In this document: one piece after another, positions 54,638 to 63,913 of the stretch
Position numbering within the stretch: position 1 is the first letter of the stretch
How the letters are laid out: each line of letters opens with the position of its first letter
Assembly (NCBI GenBank): GCA_965224815.1
Contig: CBDDAF010000003.1
Location: 1,922,001 to 1,986,000 of the forward strand
Length of the DNA: 64,000 nucleotides
From: CAYPEL01 sp036479985
GTDB taxonomy: Bacteria; Pseudomonadota; Gammaproteobacteria; DSM-19610
Reading direction: 5' to 3'
Program-made: the position numbers and the translations under genes
The notes under the pieces: generated by a model
Database searches by the model: none
The model's input: the letters and a program-made list of their open reading frames with translations, nothing else
Told to the model about the DNA's origin: nothing

Positions 54638-55749
54638 ATGCAACTGAAGACAGTGTACCGAATCTGGGGCCAGCTGAAGACAGGACGACCGAACAGGCAA
54701 GGGCACGTTTTCAAGATTGTGCCAGGTCGGGATTTTTGCGGCATGCTGTGCCGGAAGAATACGGTGGCTTTGGAACATCCTATCTGAGACTCACAGAATG
54801 TCATGCAACACTGGGCGAAAAAACACGTGATCCTGGATTAATATTGGCACTGAATGCGCACCTCTGGGGAGTGGTTTTTCCAATATTACGTTTTGGGGAT
54901 GACAATCAGAAACAGCAATGGATGCCGGATTTGCTCAGTGGTGAAATAATTGGTGGACATGCTATTACTGAACCTCAGGCAGGTTCTGACGTCCAGGCTA
55001 TGCAGACATCTGCGACTGAAACTGCGGATGGTTTTATAATCAATGGGCATAAACGTTTCATTACAAATACACCCATCGCGGATGTAATGATTGTCTATGC
55101 AAAAGTAGAAGATTCTCCTTCAATATCCGGCTTTATTGTTAAACCGGATGATCCCGGTGCCAGCTTTAACGATGGGCCAGCTGTAAAAGGCTGTGCGACG
55201 GCAGCTATGGGCGACATTATCTTATCTAAATGTACGCTACCTAAAGATCGCATGTTAGGAGCCGCAGGTGCTGGCGGTACTATGATACAGCTAGCGCTTG
55301 AACTGGAGAGAGCCTTTATTTTTGCAGGGATTACCGGTGTGATGCAGTGGCAACTAGCTCAGATTATTAAGTATTCACGAACCCGTGTTTCTGGAGATGG
55401 AGCATTATCTGAATTACAGGATGTAGCGTATAAGATTACAGGTATAAAGTTACGTCTAGATACATCACGGTTATGGATAAAAAAGTGTGCGGAACGAATG
55501 GATCAGGGTAAGCGTATCACTCTAGAAAGTGCGCAGGCAAAACTCTATGCCAGTGAGGCATTCATGCAATCAAGTCTGGATGCGTCCCATTTACTGGGAG
55601 CCAAAGGCTTGGAGAATGAATTTTCTGATTTTGTACTGGATGCCATGGCAGGGTTATTAATGTCAGGTAGTTCGGAGGTCCAGAAAAATATTATAGCGTC
55701 TATGCTTGGTATTGGACCCAAAAAACAAACCTTGAAGAAAAGTGTGTAA
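54634..55749 (+). CDS. Acyl-CoA dehydrogenase family protein, prolyl-PCP-dehydrogenase-like
   Basis: 371 residues, overlapping the ligase by 4 bp. FAD-enzyme motifs: HAITEPQAGSDVQ (about 109-121), the GFIINGHKRFITN block and SGSSEVQKNIIA near the C-terminus. The usual C-terminal catalytic Glu (YEGTxE) is replaced (MSGSSE), but a Glu is present in LELERAFIFAGITG (about 225-238), the helix-G position used by isovaleryl-CoA dehydrogenase and PltE/PigA-type prolyl-PCP oxidases. Two successive oxidations would turn prolyl-PCP into pyrrolyl-2-carboxyl-PCP. Confidence 0.85.
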   Translation: MNATEDSVPNLGPAEDRTTEQARARFQDCARSGFLRHAVPEEYGGFGTSYLRLTECHATLGEKTRDPGLILALNAHLWGVVFPILRFGDDNQKQQWMPDLLSGEIIGGHAITEPQAGSDVQAMQTSATETADGFIINGHKRFITNTPIADVMIVYAKVEDSPSISGFIVKPDDPGASFNDGPAVKGCATAAMGDIILSKCTLPKDRMLGAAGAGGTMIQLALELERAFIFAGITGVMQWQLAQIIKYSRTRVSGDGALSELQDVAYKITGIKLRLDTSRLWIKKCAERMDQGKRITLESAQAKLYASEAFMQSSLDASHLLGAKGLENEFSDFVLDAMAGLLMSGSSEVQKNIIASMLGIGPKKQTLKKSV

Positions 55750-55764
55750 CAGAAGAAATTTTGT

Positions 55765-56619
55765 ATGAAGTTACCTGGTAAAAGAAAAATTCAGCGTGTT
55801 ATTACAGTACTTTTATTATTACTGATTCATGTTAAAGCTCAGGCAGTTGTAGAAAACAAGCGGCAACCAGTATGGGAAGCAGGGTTTGCCGGTGGTGCTT
55901 TATCCATGCCGCATTATATGGGCAGTGATCAACGATACACACTGCCCCTGGGTTTGCCTTACCTGGTCTACCGGGGCGAATTTGTCAGAGTGAGCAGGAG
56001 TGGTGTAAAAGGACTGCTGGTTAGCAAAGACAATTTTTCGCTTGATTTGGGGTTGTCTTTTGGTTTGCCCGTCAACAACAATAACAATGCACGCGACGGG
56101 ATGCTGGATTTGAATCTAACGGGTCAGGCAGGGCCACGGTTAAACTGGAAGTTCTCGACACCAGAGCATCTGCCGAAATTTAGCTTGCATGTGCCCGTAC
56201 GCTACGTATTAGATACGGAAGGTAAAAAATTGGGCTGGGTGACTGAGCCATCACTGAAAATTGAAAAAAATCATCTGGGTGCTGCAAAAAAACTATCCTT
56301 GCGTATGGATTTGGGTACGCTATTTTCGGGAGAGTCATTCAATAAATATTATTATGGTGTGGCGGATAGATTTGCAAAATCAAACAGGCCTGCTTTTGAG
56401 GTTGAGAGTGGTTTTCATAGTTATTTTGCTAAACTTAGTTCGACCTATAAAAAGAACAGGCATCTGAGTTTTGGCGTGTTTGTACAGTTGAGAGATTTGT
56501 CACAAGGTGTTGTAGATGACAGTTCATTGGTCAGGCAATCACTGGATGTTTCGGCAGGTGCGGGTTTTGTATGGAGTATCTGGCAATCTGAAAAGCTGGA
56601 TGGTCATCGCTGGGATTAG
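55765..56619 (+). CDS. MipA/OmpV family outer-membrane protein
   Basis: 284 residues: signal peptide (about 1-26, ending VKAQA), then a beta-barrel pattern of alternating residues with the family start WEAGFAGGALSMPHYMGSDQ followed by YTLPLGLPYLVYRGEFVRVS. Last gene of the plus-strand run, 15 bp after the dehydrogenase; convergent with the FAD-enzyme gene. Probably scaffolds or stores the product at the outer membrane; role inferred. Confidence 0.82.
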   Translation: MKLPGKRKIQRVITVLLLLLIHVKAQAVVENKRQPVWEAGFAGGALSMPHYMGSDQRYTLPLGLPYLVYRGEFVRVSRSGVKGLLVSKDNFSLDLGLSFGLPVNNNNNARDGMLDLNLTGQAGPRLNWKFSTPEHLPKFSLHVPVRYVLDTEGKKLGWVTEPSLKIEKNHLGAAKKLSLRMDLGTLFSGESFNKYYYGVADRFAKSNRPAFEVESGFHSYFAKLSSTYKKNRHLSFGVFVQLRDLSQGVVDDSSLVRQSLDVSAGAGFVWSIWQSEKLDGHRWD

Positions 56620-56629
56620 AAAGTTCTTC

Positions 56630-57823
56630 TCAGACTGGTGATTTCCCGCCTTGTCTACTTTCCAGCAACATCCGTTGAAAGTTATTTTCACCACGCCATA
56701 AGTCACCTGAAAGCAGAGCAGCAATATCATTCTTTACAGTATCATTTCTGTCAGCTTCAAAAAAGAGATGGTCTACCATGCTATGTTGGTAGAACCGTTC
56801 AACAAATAACAGCATGGAACGAAAACCCAGGGTGTAGTCTACATCGTCATCGGCGTGCATATCGGGGTCGTTCTCTGTGCCATCAAGTAGTGCCTGATGT
56901 AAGCGATCGGCCACGCGTTCGGCGCTGGTGACAGCGAGAAAAACACCGGAAGAAAATATAGGGTCAAGGAAACCTGCTGCATCACCACAACAGGCGAAAC
57001 GTTCGCCGTATCGCAGTGCATTTATAAAGCTAAAATCAGCTTCAGCACGAACAGGTGCTTCCTGTTCAGTGTTTTCAAGTAGTTGGTCGAGTACAGGTGA
57101 TGCCTTGATATATTGTTCATACAATGCTGGGCCGCGCAGAGATTGATTGATTTGTTTTTGCACAACCAGACCTATACTCAGGCGGTTATTAATCAGCGGG
57201 ATAATCCATATCCAGCCAATGTCCACCATCAGCACTTTAATATCACCAGAGTTATACATTTCATTAGCTGCATCAGAGCAGGCATTAATATAGTGAGTAT
57301 AAAGTGCAAACCGGCCAAGGTTCTCAATTCGCTTAATAGCGGCATGTTTTCGTCCCATAAATACGCTGCGTCCGGTCGCATCGATAAAATAGCGTGTGGA
57401 GTACTGGCTTTTATCTGTTTCCACCTGCACAGAGTCAGCGGTAGTAGAGACATTTATTACGGCTTGATTTTGATTCAGCGTGGCGCCGTGTTTGATCGAA
57501 TTTTTAACCAGCATATGGTCGAATTCAGAGCGCTCTACTTGATAGGGTTGGTATTTTCCATTTAGACAAAAACGGACATTTTGTCCGCTCGTCTCATTGA
57601 TAAACTGGGCACCATTTTTACGCAGATAGCGTTTTTCATTCCAATCGATGCCCATTCGGTTAAATACAGGTGTGCTCATCGGAAGCATGGACTCACCAAT
57701 ATGAAAACGAGGGTGTTGGTCACGTTCGAGAATAAGCACCCTATGCCCGAATTGTGCCAGTAGCGTGGCTGCGGTGGATCCAGCTGGGCCGGAACCTGCA
57801 ACGATGACATCAAATTGTGGCAT
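56630..57823 (-). CDS. Flavin-dependent halogenase-like monooxygenase
   Basis: 397 residues. FAD Rossmann motif AGSGPAGSTAA (about 10-20), then HIGESMLP. Both halogenase signatures are present: WxWxIP as GWIWIIP (about 204-210) and FxxPxxSxG as FLDPIFSSG (about 285-293). A Lys in LRKNGAQF near 69 may be the reactive Lys of carrier-dependent halogenases. Non-halogenating relatives in lipid and polyene clusters share these motifs, so halogenation is possible, not proven. Last gene of the minus-strand run; a partner flavin reductase is not seen. Confidence 0.8.
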   Translation of the reverse strand: MPQFDVIVAGSGPAGSTAATLLAQFGHRVLILERDQHPRFHIGESMLPMSTPVFNRMGIDWNEKRYLRKNGAQFINETSGQNVRFCLNGKYQPYQVERSEFDHMLVKNSIKHGATLNQNQAVINVSTTADSVQVETDKSQYSTRYFIDATGRSVFMGRKHAAIKRIENLGRFALYTHYINACSDAANEMYNSGDIKVLMVDIGWIWIIPLINNRLSIGLVVQKQINQSLRGPALYEQYIKASPVLDQLLENTEQEAPVRAEADFSFINALRYGERFACCGDAAGFLDPIFSSGVFLAVTSAERVADRLHQALLDGTENDPDMHADDDVDYTLGFRSMLLFVERFYQHSMVDHLFFEADRNDTVKNDIAALLSGDLWRGENNFQRMLLESRQGGKSPV

Positions 57824-57872
57824 CAGATTATTTCTCCGGAATATATAATAAGGATACTCTAACTAATTACAT

Positions 57873-57903
57873 GCATCTGTAGGAGCCGGCATCCTATAGA
57901 TGC
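57873..57903. repeat. Hairpin and decayed REP-like element inside the minus-strand run
   Basis: GCATCTGTAGGA and TCCTATAGATGC are complementary at 11 of 12 positions around a short centre (GCCGGCA). GTAGGAG recalls the window's palindrome family, and the tail CAGAGGTTT follows. It lies between the dehydratase and the FAD-enzyme genes, where it could attenuate transcription. Confidence 0.6.
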
Positions 57904-57931
57904 TAGCTAATTAACTCAGAGGTTTCATAAA

Positions 57932-58360
57932 TTATAGTTTGTTATCAGGCAGGGTGGCCAGCATTATGATTCCACTACAAAATGTGATCTCATTAAACAA
58001 AACGTGGCCCTCAACCATGGCTGCATCCAGATTACCAGCCATTAGCCTGGCATGAATATGTAATTCAGCACCGGCAAGTATTGCTATCTCATGTATCTGT
58101 AAGGATTTAATCCGGGCTATCACCCCGACGCTAGTTTCCTGGCCGGTTTTATTCTCGCCCAACATAACGCCCGAGGCCTGTGCGATTAGTTCCAACCCTC
58201 CGATGGGCGGGAAGTGGTTGTCGACCAGTAGAGGATTTTGTGTTTCGATTATACTGCTGCAATGAATGGATCGCATATCCTGTTGCAGGATATTTGACAG
58301 CATAAGCATGGGCGCACGGTGCGGTAATATGTGCTCAAATAAATGTGTTGTAGACAACAT
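57932..58360 (-). CDS. Hot-dog 3-hydroxyacyl-ACP dehydratase, ApeP/FabZ-like
   Basis: 142 residues from the ATG at 58360, whose A is shared with the stop codon of the upstream gene (TAATG coupling); an in-frame start at 58387 would overlap. LPHRAPMLML (about 11-20) and DNHFPPIGGLELIAQASG (about 46-63) are the FabZ/ApeP signature; the His of HFP is kept. It would remove water from 3-hydroxyacyl-ACP, making the conjugated double bonds of a polyene. Confidence 0.82.
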   Translation of the reverse strand: MLSTTHLFEHILPHRAPMLMLSNILQQDMRSIHCSSIIETQNPLLVDNHFPPIGGLELIAQASGVMLGENKTGQETSVGVIARIKSLQIHEIAILAGAELHIHARLMAGNLDAAMVEGHVLFNEITFCSGIIMLATLPDNKL

Positions 58361-59124
58361 TATGGAATGACTACTTCTGCCAGCCATGGCAACACGCTGT
58401 GTGACACTTCGATGCAGTAAGTGCCACTGTTATTCTTGAGTAGTGTTCTGAGTAAGGGGAATCCTGCCGTTGCCAGGCTGTTTGATGCAATACTATTCTC
58501 CGAGGCATAGCCACTTTCTTGCGTAGACTGGAGTGGCCTGGAAATGGTCGCCAGCTGACTCTCTGTATGGCCCAGTACAAGTGAAATAGCACAAGGCTCC
58601 CAGTTGTAATCAGGAAGCAAATGGGTCGGTGCTTCTTCTTCATAAACCACTAATAATATTTTCTCAGCCCCGGTTTGTAACTGGCACCAGGATTCCAATA
58701 ACCCAAGTGCAAATCCATCTTCTAGCGCCGACATGGCCATCATGGGGAACTGGTTGTTTGTTGCCATACTCCAGTAGCTGGACGCAGTGTTATGGACGGA
58801 GTTGTGAAACTGTGTGGGTGAGAGAGGGTATTCGTTTTTTGCAATGGCCTGGCATAGTTTATCCGTTACCTGAATTTCACCCGACAATGAAACAAAAACG
58901 GCGGGTAGTTCATGGTCGGTAGCAGCATTTGAGCAAGCACGCGTAGCTGCTGAGACGGCAATTCGTGTTGCCTCACTGGTGCGCCTGCGTACCATGGCAG
59001 GTAATAGCGATGCATCCAGCGCGCAGTCTTTAAATCCAAGCGAATTGGCTGTTTCGTTATTTTTTATGCATAGCCCGGTTCCCAATATAGACATGGGGGC
59101 TTGATTAAAAATCGCATCACTCAT
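58360..59124 (-). CDS. Ketosynthase-like partner without active-site Cys (chain-length-factor-like)
   Basis: 254 residues, shorter than a full ketosynthase. The block TQFHNSVHNTASSYWSMAT (about 103-121) is characteristic of the ketoacyl-synthase-like N-terminal family in aryl-polyene and dialkylresorcinol clusters; the place of the catalytic Cys is taken by other residues and the two catalytic His blocks are absent. It overlaps the full ketosynthase gene by 8 bp, so a KS-CLF heterodimer setting chain length is likely. Confidence 0.8.
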   Translation of the reverse strand: MSDAIFNQAPMSILGTGLCIKNNETANSLGFKDCALDASLLPAMVRRRTSEATRIAVSAATRACSNAATDHELPAVFVSLSGEIQVTDKLCQAIAKNEYPLSPTQFHNSVHNTASSYWSMATNNQFPMMAMSALEDGFALGLLESWCQLQTGAEKILLVVYEEEAPTHLLPDYNWEPCAISLVLGHTESQLATISRPLQSTQESGYASENSIASNSLATAGFPLLRTLLKNNSGTYCIEVSHSVLPWLAEVVIP

Positions 59125-60340
59125 GATGCCATCCTAAAATAAGTGATGTGTTATTGCCGCCAAAACCAAAGTTATTATTCATGACGGTTTTAACCGGGAT
59201 ACCGGTTTTACTATTTTTGATGATATGGCCACTAAATGATTCATCGGCTTTATTCAATCCACAGGTGCCCGGAATGAAATGATGTTTCAGGCATAACCAG
59301 CTGATGATGCTTTCTATGCCACCCGCTGCCCCCAATGTATGCCCGATTAATCCTTTGGTGCCACTACAATTAATATTAGAACCAAACACAGATTGTATGG
59401 CACGCATTTCAGATTGGTCGTTTAACACGGTTCCAGTTGCATGTAAGTTGACATAGTCTATCTGCTCAGCTTCGATACCGGCCTGTCTAAGTGCGCTTTG
59501 CATGGCAGAGATAGCACCTCTACCCTCTGGGTGTGGTGCCGTCATATGATAGGCGTCAGATGATTCACCGCAACCGAGTAAATGGACGCATGCGGTGTGT
59601 TCTTTGTGCGGTTTTTCCAATAACAGCAGGCCTGCACCTTCGCCGATACTGATACCGCAGCGATTCTCATCCAACGGCGTGCAAGGTTTTTCCGACATGA
59701 TGTCGAGACTTTTAAAACCGTTTAGCGTCAATCTGCATAATGAATCTACGCCTCCCGTTAATACGGCATCACAAACACCCGTGGCGATAAGCCGTTGGGC
59801 GCTGGCCAGAGTTTTGCTACTAGAAGAACAGGCAGTAGAAATTGCATAACAAGGGCCAGTTAGCTCAAGTTCAAGTTTCAGGAAATTTGCTGTGGCAGAC
59901 CAGACGTGCTGAGTTGAAAAATTGAAATAATCAGGTATCTGTTGATTTTTCTCGATGTCGAAGTAGCAATTTTCAGTTTCATAGATGCCTGACGTACTGG
60001 TGCCAATAACCACGCCGATCCTGTCTGCACCATAACGCGCAACAGCATTATGTATCGCGCTACGTAAAGCATCCTGTGGGTGGTTTAGGGTCGCCAGTGC
60101 GATTTGAGTGTTGCGGGTGGAGTACGTTTGTAGTTCCAGGTCAAGTGTTGGTAATAGTTCATCTGCTATTTCACCTGTGTAGGCAGTGAATCCGGTTGAA
60201 ATCAGTCGCGGTGTTTGCAGGCAGGTCTGTCCGGAAATGAGTGAATCATAAAGCTGCTGGGTGCCAATGCCAGAGGCGCATGACACCGAGCATGCAGTGA
60301 TAGGTATAGGCGTTACATCCGTGTTATAAGCTGAATTCAT
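59117..60340 (-). CDS. Beta-ketoacyl-ACP synthase (KAS II / aryl-polyene type)
   Basis: 407 residues. The complete Cys-His-His triad: AISTACSSSSKTLA (Cys at about 169), HATGTVLND and KGLIGHTLGAAGG. It would condense malonyl-ACP with the growing chain. First of the tightly packed minus-strand series with the chain-length-factor-like gene and the dehydratase. Confidence 0.93.
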   Translation of the reverse strand: MNSAYNTDVTPIPITACSVSCASGIGTQQLYDSLISGQTCLQTPRLISTGFTAYTGEIADELLPTLDLELQTYSTRNTQIALATLNHPQDALRSAIHNAVARYGADRIGVVIGTSTSGIYETENCYFDIEKNQQIPDYFNFSTQHVWSATANFLKLELELTGPCYAISTACSSSSKTLASAQRLIATGVCDAVLTGGVDSLCRLTLNGFKSLDIMSEKPCTPLDENRCGISIGEGAGLLLLEKPHKEHTACVHLLGCGESSDAYHMTAPHPEGRGAISAMQSALRQAGIEAEQIDYVNLHATGTVLNDQSEMRAIQSVFGSNINCSGTKGLIGHTLGAAGGIESIISWLCLKHHFIPGTCGLNKADESFSGHIIKNSKTGIPVKTVMNNNFGFGGNNTSLILGWHHE

Positions 60341-60478
60341 GGTGTTTAATTTGTAATACTAGGTCTGGCACAGTTATGACTGTCGTTTGCCGCCGCCAAG
60401 ATTTGTAGCTACGTACCGGGTGAAATGGATTGTGTATTTGTCCCGATACGTGTTGTCTTGACGGCGGTTGAAGTGCTT

Positions 60479-61057
60479 CTAATTTATAACTTGTTTCACT
60501 TTTCCATTATCACCGAATTCAACGGCAAGTTTATTCCATTTATTGATCCAGTAAGTCCAGGTAGGACTATCCAGTGAAGGTGTTTTGTGGGCGGGTGGAT
60601 AGCCGAGGGAAATCAGGACGGCGTCTTTTGGCATGCCTTTTTGTGCCTTTGCTAACGTTATTGCCTCTTGATCGCTTTTTGTGAACTTATCTAATTTTAC
60701 CGGGCTTGGACCTAAATGCTTATTGGCCCAATCAAGTCCGCTCATGCCGGAGTGCTTTGTTTTATTTTTGAGATGTAGTGTTTGCCCCGTTTCTTTGATG
60801 GTGAAGACAACTTTTGCGCCACTGATTTCATCGATAGTTACTGCGGTGTTAACCGGAACCAGGCTGTCAATCTGATAGTTAATCCAGGAAACAATCTTAC
60901 CTTTGAGGCTGTGTATATTAACTTGTGTATAGACTATCTTACCTTCAAGTTTTCCAGCGGCTGTCTTGTCTTCAGTGCTTGTCATCATGGCGCAGCCTCC
61001 CTGAAATAGGAGTGCGCTCAACAAAATTGCCAGTGTAGATATTCGAGTAATCATCAT
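60479..61057 (-). CDS. Outer-membrane-type lipoprotein
   Basis: 192 residues: signal peptide with lipobox-like LLFQGGCAM (Cys at about 22). The C-terminal part (KAQKGMPKDAVLISLGYPP then TWTYWINKWNKLAVEF) has the BamE/SmpA-like pattern of a short outer-membrane lipoprotein. Lies between the methyltransferase and ketosynthase genes on the same strand, so probably works at the envelope with the locus product. Confidence 0.7.
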   Translation of the reverse strand: MMITRISTLAILLSALLFQGGCAMMTSTEDKTAAGKLEGKIVYTQVNIHSLKGKIVSWINYQIDSLVPVNTAVTIDEISGAKVVFTIKETGQTLHLKNKTKHSGMSGLDWANKHLGPSPVKLDKFTKSDQEAITLAKAQKGMPKDAVLISLGYPPAHKTPSLDSPTWTYWINKWNKLAVEFGDNGKVKQVIN

Positions 61058-61129
61058 TTAGCTCCTAATAATGTAGTTACACCACAGGATATAATCCGTG
61101 TGGTGATCCACTAGTTCCAATGTGTCCAG

Positions 61130-62314
61130 CTATTGATTAGAGTGGTAGGCACAAATTGCCCCAGTAATAAATCGGTCGTAACTGTCTCTCAGTGTTTCAA
61201 TATCTGGAGTGATAGAGTAACTTGAAAAACCACTATTCTCAAACCATCCGCGCCATTGTTCGGGCGTCAGGAAACCAGGCTGGGGGCGTAAACTTGCGTT
61301 CAGTTCGACATCAAGAAAACTATCCAGAATCTGAAAAATCATTTCGATATAAACGGGTTGCTGGGGGAATGGGCGCAGACATTCACCCGCCACGAACCAG
61401 CCTTGTGGCAAGAGCTGTTTTGCCTGGTCGAGTGTGAAGCTAATATTTTTTGCAACGTGTAGCGTATTAACGCTGTAAATCAGGTCAAAACGATCACACG
61501 TTAGCTGCTCACGCCAGGGCTTGTTGATGTCTAGAGGTTGAGCTTTGAAGGGTGTTTCTGGGTACTTACTTGTAAGTAGCCGTTGCCCTTTTCGATGAAA
61601 AAAAGCATTGGGCTCTGTCACCCAGTAGGCTTCAATACAATCCAGTCTGCCTCTTTTCCTGAGTTCAGCCAGCAAAGCATCACTGGCGCTACCTGCACCA
61701 GCACCAAATTCAAGGATCGTTATCTTGCTACAGCTTTCAATCGCATCTGCAGCCACCAGTGCTGCAATCTGGTTATTAATAGCGTACAGCGTATTATCGT
61801 TGTGGAAAAAATCTAGCCAGAGTTGCAATTCACCTACCCCAAACAGTGCCTGTTCACCCGTAATTTCGCCACGTGCAACGGCGGGGTAAGCTGCCATAGC
61901 AACATCCAATAATTGGATAAACGCTGCATTGTGTGGATTAGATTCGATGCATTGTTGGCGCAGTGTTTCTCGTTGGGAGCTGGGAAGTGCAACTTCCTGT
62001 CGATAATAGTGACGTTTATCAGTGGTCTTTTGCTCAAGCAAGTGATCGGTATGCAACATCCGTAGAATCCAGGTCAGCGCGTAGCGAAATTTCTCGGTGA
62101 ACGCTAGTTGCTTTAACAAATCATCAACGCTGGCCCATTGCTTAAGGTTCGGGCCAATGACTAACACGTTGTAAAGCTCTATAGCGCATTCGTAGCAATA
62201 GCGGTTAATAGTTTCACTGCTGGCAAAGAGTGTTTGATTGACATCATCTGGTAACTGTATTTGACGCGTAAATTCGACAAGGCGTTCCGGAATGGCCTGA
62301 ATTTCAAATGGCAT
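61130..62314 (-). CDS. SAM-dependent methyltransferase, polyketide type
   Basis: 394 residues: N-terminal helical region (about 1-180), then a class I Rossmann domain with motif I ILEFGAGAGSASDALL (about 197-212) and post-motif VNTLHVAKN. The family resembles methyltransferase domains of polyketide synthases; whether it methylates carbon, oxygen or nitrogen (for example a pyrrole) cannot be told. Divergent from the reductase gene with a 225-bp shared promoter region. Confidence 0.78.
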   Translation of the reverse strand: MPFEIQAIPERLVEFTRQIQLPDDVNQTLFASSETINRYCYECAIELYNVLVIGPNLKQWASVDDLLKQLAFTEKFRYALTWILRMLHTDHLLEQKTTDKRHYYRQEVALPSSQRETLRQQCIESNPHNAAFIQLLDVAMAAYPAVARGEITGEQALFGVGELQLWLDFFHNDNTLYAINNQIAALVAADAIESCSKITILEFGAGAGSASDALLAELRKRGRLDCIEAYWVTEPNAFFHRKGQRLLTSKYPETPFKAQPLDINKPWREQLTCDRFDLIYSVNTLHVAKNISFTLDQAKQLLPQGWFVAGECLRPFPQQPVYIEMIFQILDSFLDVELNASLRPQPGFLTPEQWRGWFENSGFSSYSITPDIETLRDSYDRFITGAICAYHSNQ

Positions 62315-62539
62315 AGTGTTTAGTCACATTGGCTATTAGGGGATGGCAACAGGTATCGTAAATCAATTGAACCTCCATGCTACAAGGTATTATTTCCAGT
62401 AAACGCCATGGTAATGTATTCGAATGAATTGAATCCAGTAAAAACACACCCTGCCAAACGGCTACAGTTGAGTTAGAATCAAGATTAAGGGAGCCTGATT
62501 CCCTGATTTTATCTTAACCAGACAAGTTAATCTTTACCT

Positions 62540-63259
62540 ATGAAGCGAGCGTTGATCACAGGTGGAAGTGGAGATATCGGCTCAGCAATTTGCCGAAAGC
62601 TGGCTTCCCGTAACATTCACACCATCATCCATTCAAATAAATCCATCGACAGAGCCAGGCAAGTTGTTGCAGAGATCATCGCTAGTGGCGGGTCTGCAGA
62701 AGTCACCTGTTTTGATGTCAGTAACGAACAACAATGTCATGAAAAAATCAGTCAATTACTGAAATCTGGCCCCATACAGATTCTCATTAACAATGCCGGT
62801 ATTTACAAGGATGCCCCTATGGCAGGCATGAGCAGTGATGTCTGGAAAGAAGTCATCGATGTTTCGTTAAATGGATTCTATTTCGTAACAAAACCACTGC
62901 TAATGCCAATGATATCGGAGCGGTGGGGTCGAATTGTTTCGGTAACCTCAGTTAGTGCTATCAAGGGTAACCGAGGGCAGAGCAATTACGCGGGTGCCAA
63001 AGCCGGTGTTTTTGGTGCGAGTAAATCACTTGCGCTCGAACTTGCATCTCGGAATATCACGGTTAATTGTGTCGCCCCTGGCATAATTGAGGGCAGAATT
63101 AATGATCTTGAATTTGAAAAGGATGATATTAAACGGATCGTACCCATGCAGCGCGCCGGTACAGTAGATGAAGTTGCCGCTCTGGTTGATTTTCTAACGT
63201 CCGTCGAAGCGGGTTATATTTCCGGTCAGTCCATTTCGATCGATGGGGCGATGACATAA
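62540..63259 (+). CDS. 3-oxoacyl-ACP reductase, FabG-like SDR
   Basis: 239 residues. NADPH-binding TGGSGDIG (about 7-14), INNAG (about 84-88), catalytic Ser in SVTSVSA and YxxxK in SNYAGAKAG. Typical length. With the ketosynthase pair and dehydratase it completes a reductive chain-extension cycle; no enoyl reductase is seen, which fits a polyene. Confidence 0.9.
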   Translation: MKRALITGGSGDIGSAICRKLASRNIHTIIHSNKSIDRARQVVAEIIASGGSAEVTCFDVSNEQQCHEKISQLLKSGPIQILINNAGIYKDAPMAGMSSDVWKEVIDVSLNGFYFVTKPLLMPMISERWGRIVSVTSVSAIKGNRGQSNYAGAKAGVFGASKSLALELASRNITVNCVAPGIIEGRINDLEFEKDDIKRIVPMQRAGTVDEVAALVDFLTSVEAGYISGQSISIDGAMT

Positions 63260-63330
63260 GGTTATTCTATCCAGCGTTGTAAAGTAGTTGCATCGAAATA
63301 AAAAACTAAGAAGATGAGAAATAAAAGTAC

Positions 63331-63897
63331 ATGTTAGATATCAGCAATTTCAGCAATGTTGTCATATTTTTTATGCTTTCAATCCTGCTGGTACTGTTTT
63401 CATGGCGGTCACTTAAAAATTTCAGACATCATGGTTTTTATCGGTTTTTTGCTTTTGAGGGGATACTAATTGTTATCCTGATTAACGCTCCCTACTGGGT
63501 GGTTAGCTTTTCCAACCCCTTGCGAGCTATATCAGATAGTTTACTGTTGATATCGATTCTATTTGTATGGACTGGATATAGACAATTAAAAGCAATGGGT
63601 GGAAAAAGAAAAAATAATGGAAGTTCGGAAAATTTTAACTTTGAGAATACTGAAAATTTAGTCAGTGAAGGTGTTTATAAATACATCAGGCACCCTATGT
63701 ACAGTTCACTGATTTTTCTCACCTGGGGTGTATTCCTTAAACATATTACCCCCCATGGTTTAGCTGCAGCGGTTGCTACAACCCTCTTAACTTTCATGGC
63801 AGTAAAAACTGAAGAAAAGGAAAATAAGTTATTTTTTGGTGAGGCCTATAAAAGCTATATTAAAAAAACAAAAATGTTTATTCCATTTATTTATTAA
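63331..63897 (+). CDS. ICMT/PEMT-like membrane methyltransferase
   Basis: 188 residues with four or five membrane helices (about 8-24, 42-60, 66-82, 128-160). C-terminal SAM-binding signature VYKYIRHPMYSSLIFLTWG and the closing EEKENKLFFGEAYKSYI of isoprenylcysteine-carboxymethyltransferase-like proteins. It lies 71 bp after the reductase on the same strand. The substrate is probably a lipid or the polyene end group; no evidence for which. Confidence 0.78.
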   Translation: MLDISNFSNVVIFFMLSILLVLFSWRSLKNFRHHGFYRFFAFEGILIVILINAPYWVVSFSNPLRAISDSLLLISILFVWTGYRQLKAMGGKRKNNGSSENFNFENTENLVSEGVYKYIRHPMYSSLIFLTWGVFLKHITPHGLAAAVATTLLTFMAVKTEEKENKLFFGEAYKSYIKKTKMFIPFIY

Positions 63898-63913
63898 GAG
63901 AGCTTCCTTTGCC

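Noticed and set aside
57113..57565. 150-codon plus-strand frame in the FAD-enzyme gene
   Set aside because: Antisense shadow of a protein with clear FAD and halogenase motifs.
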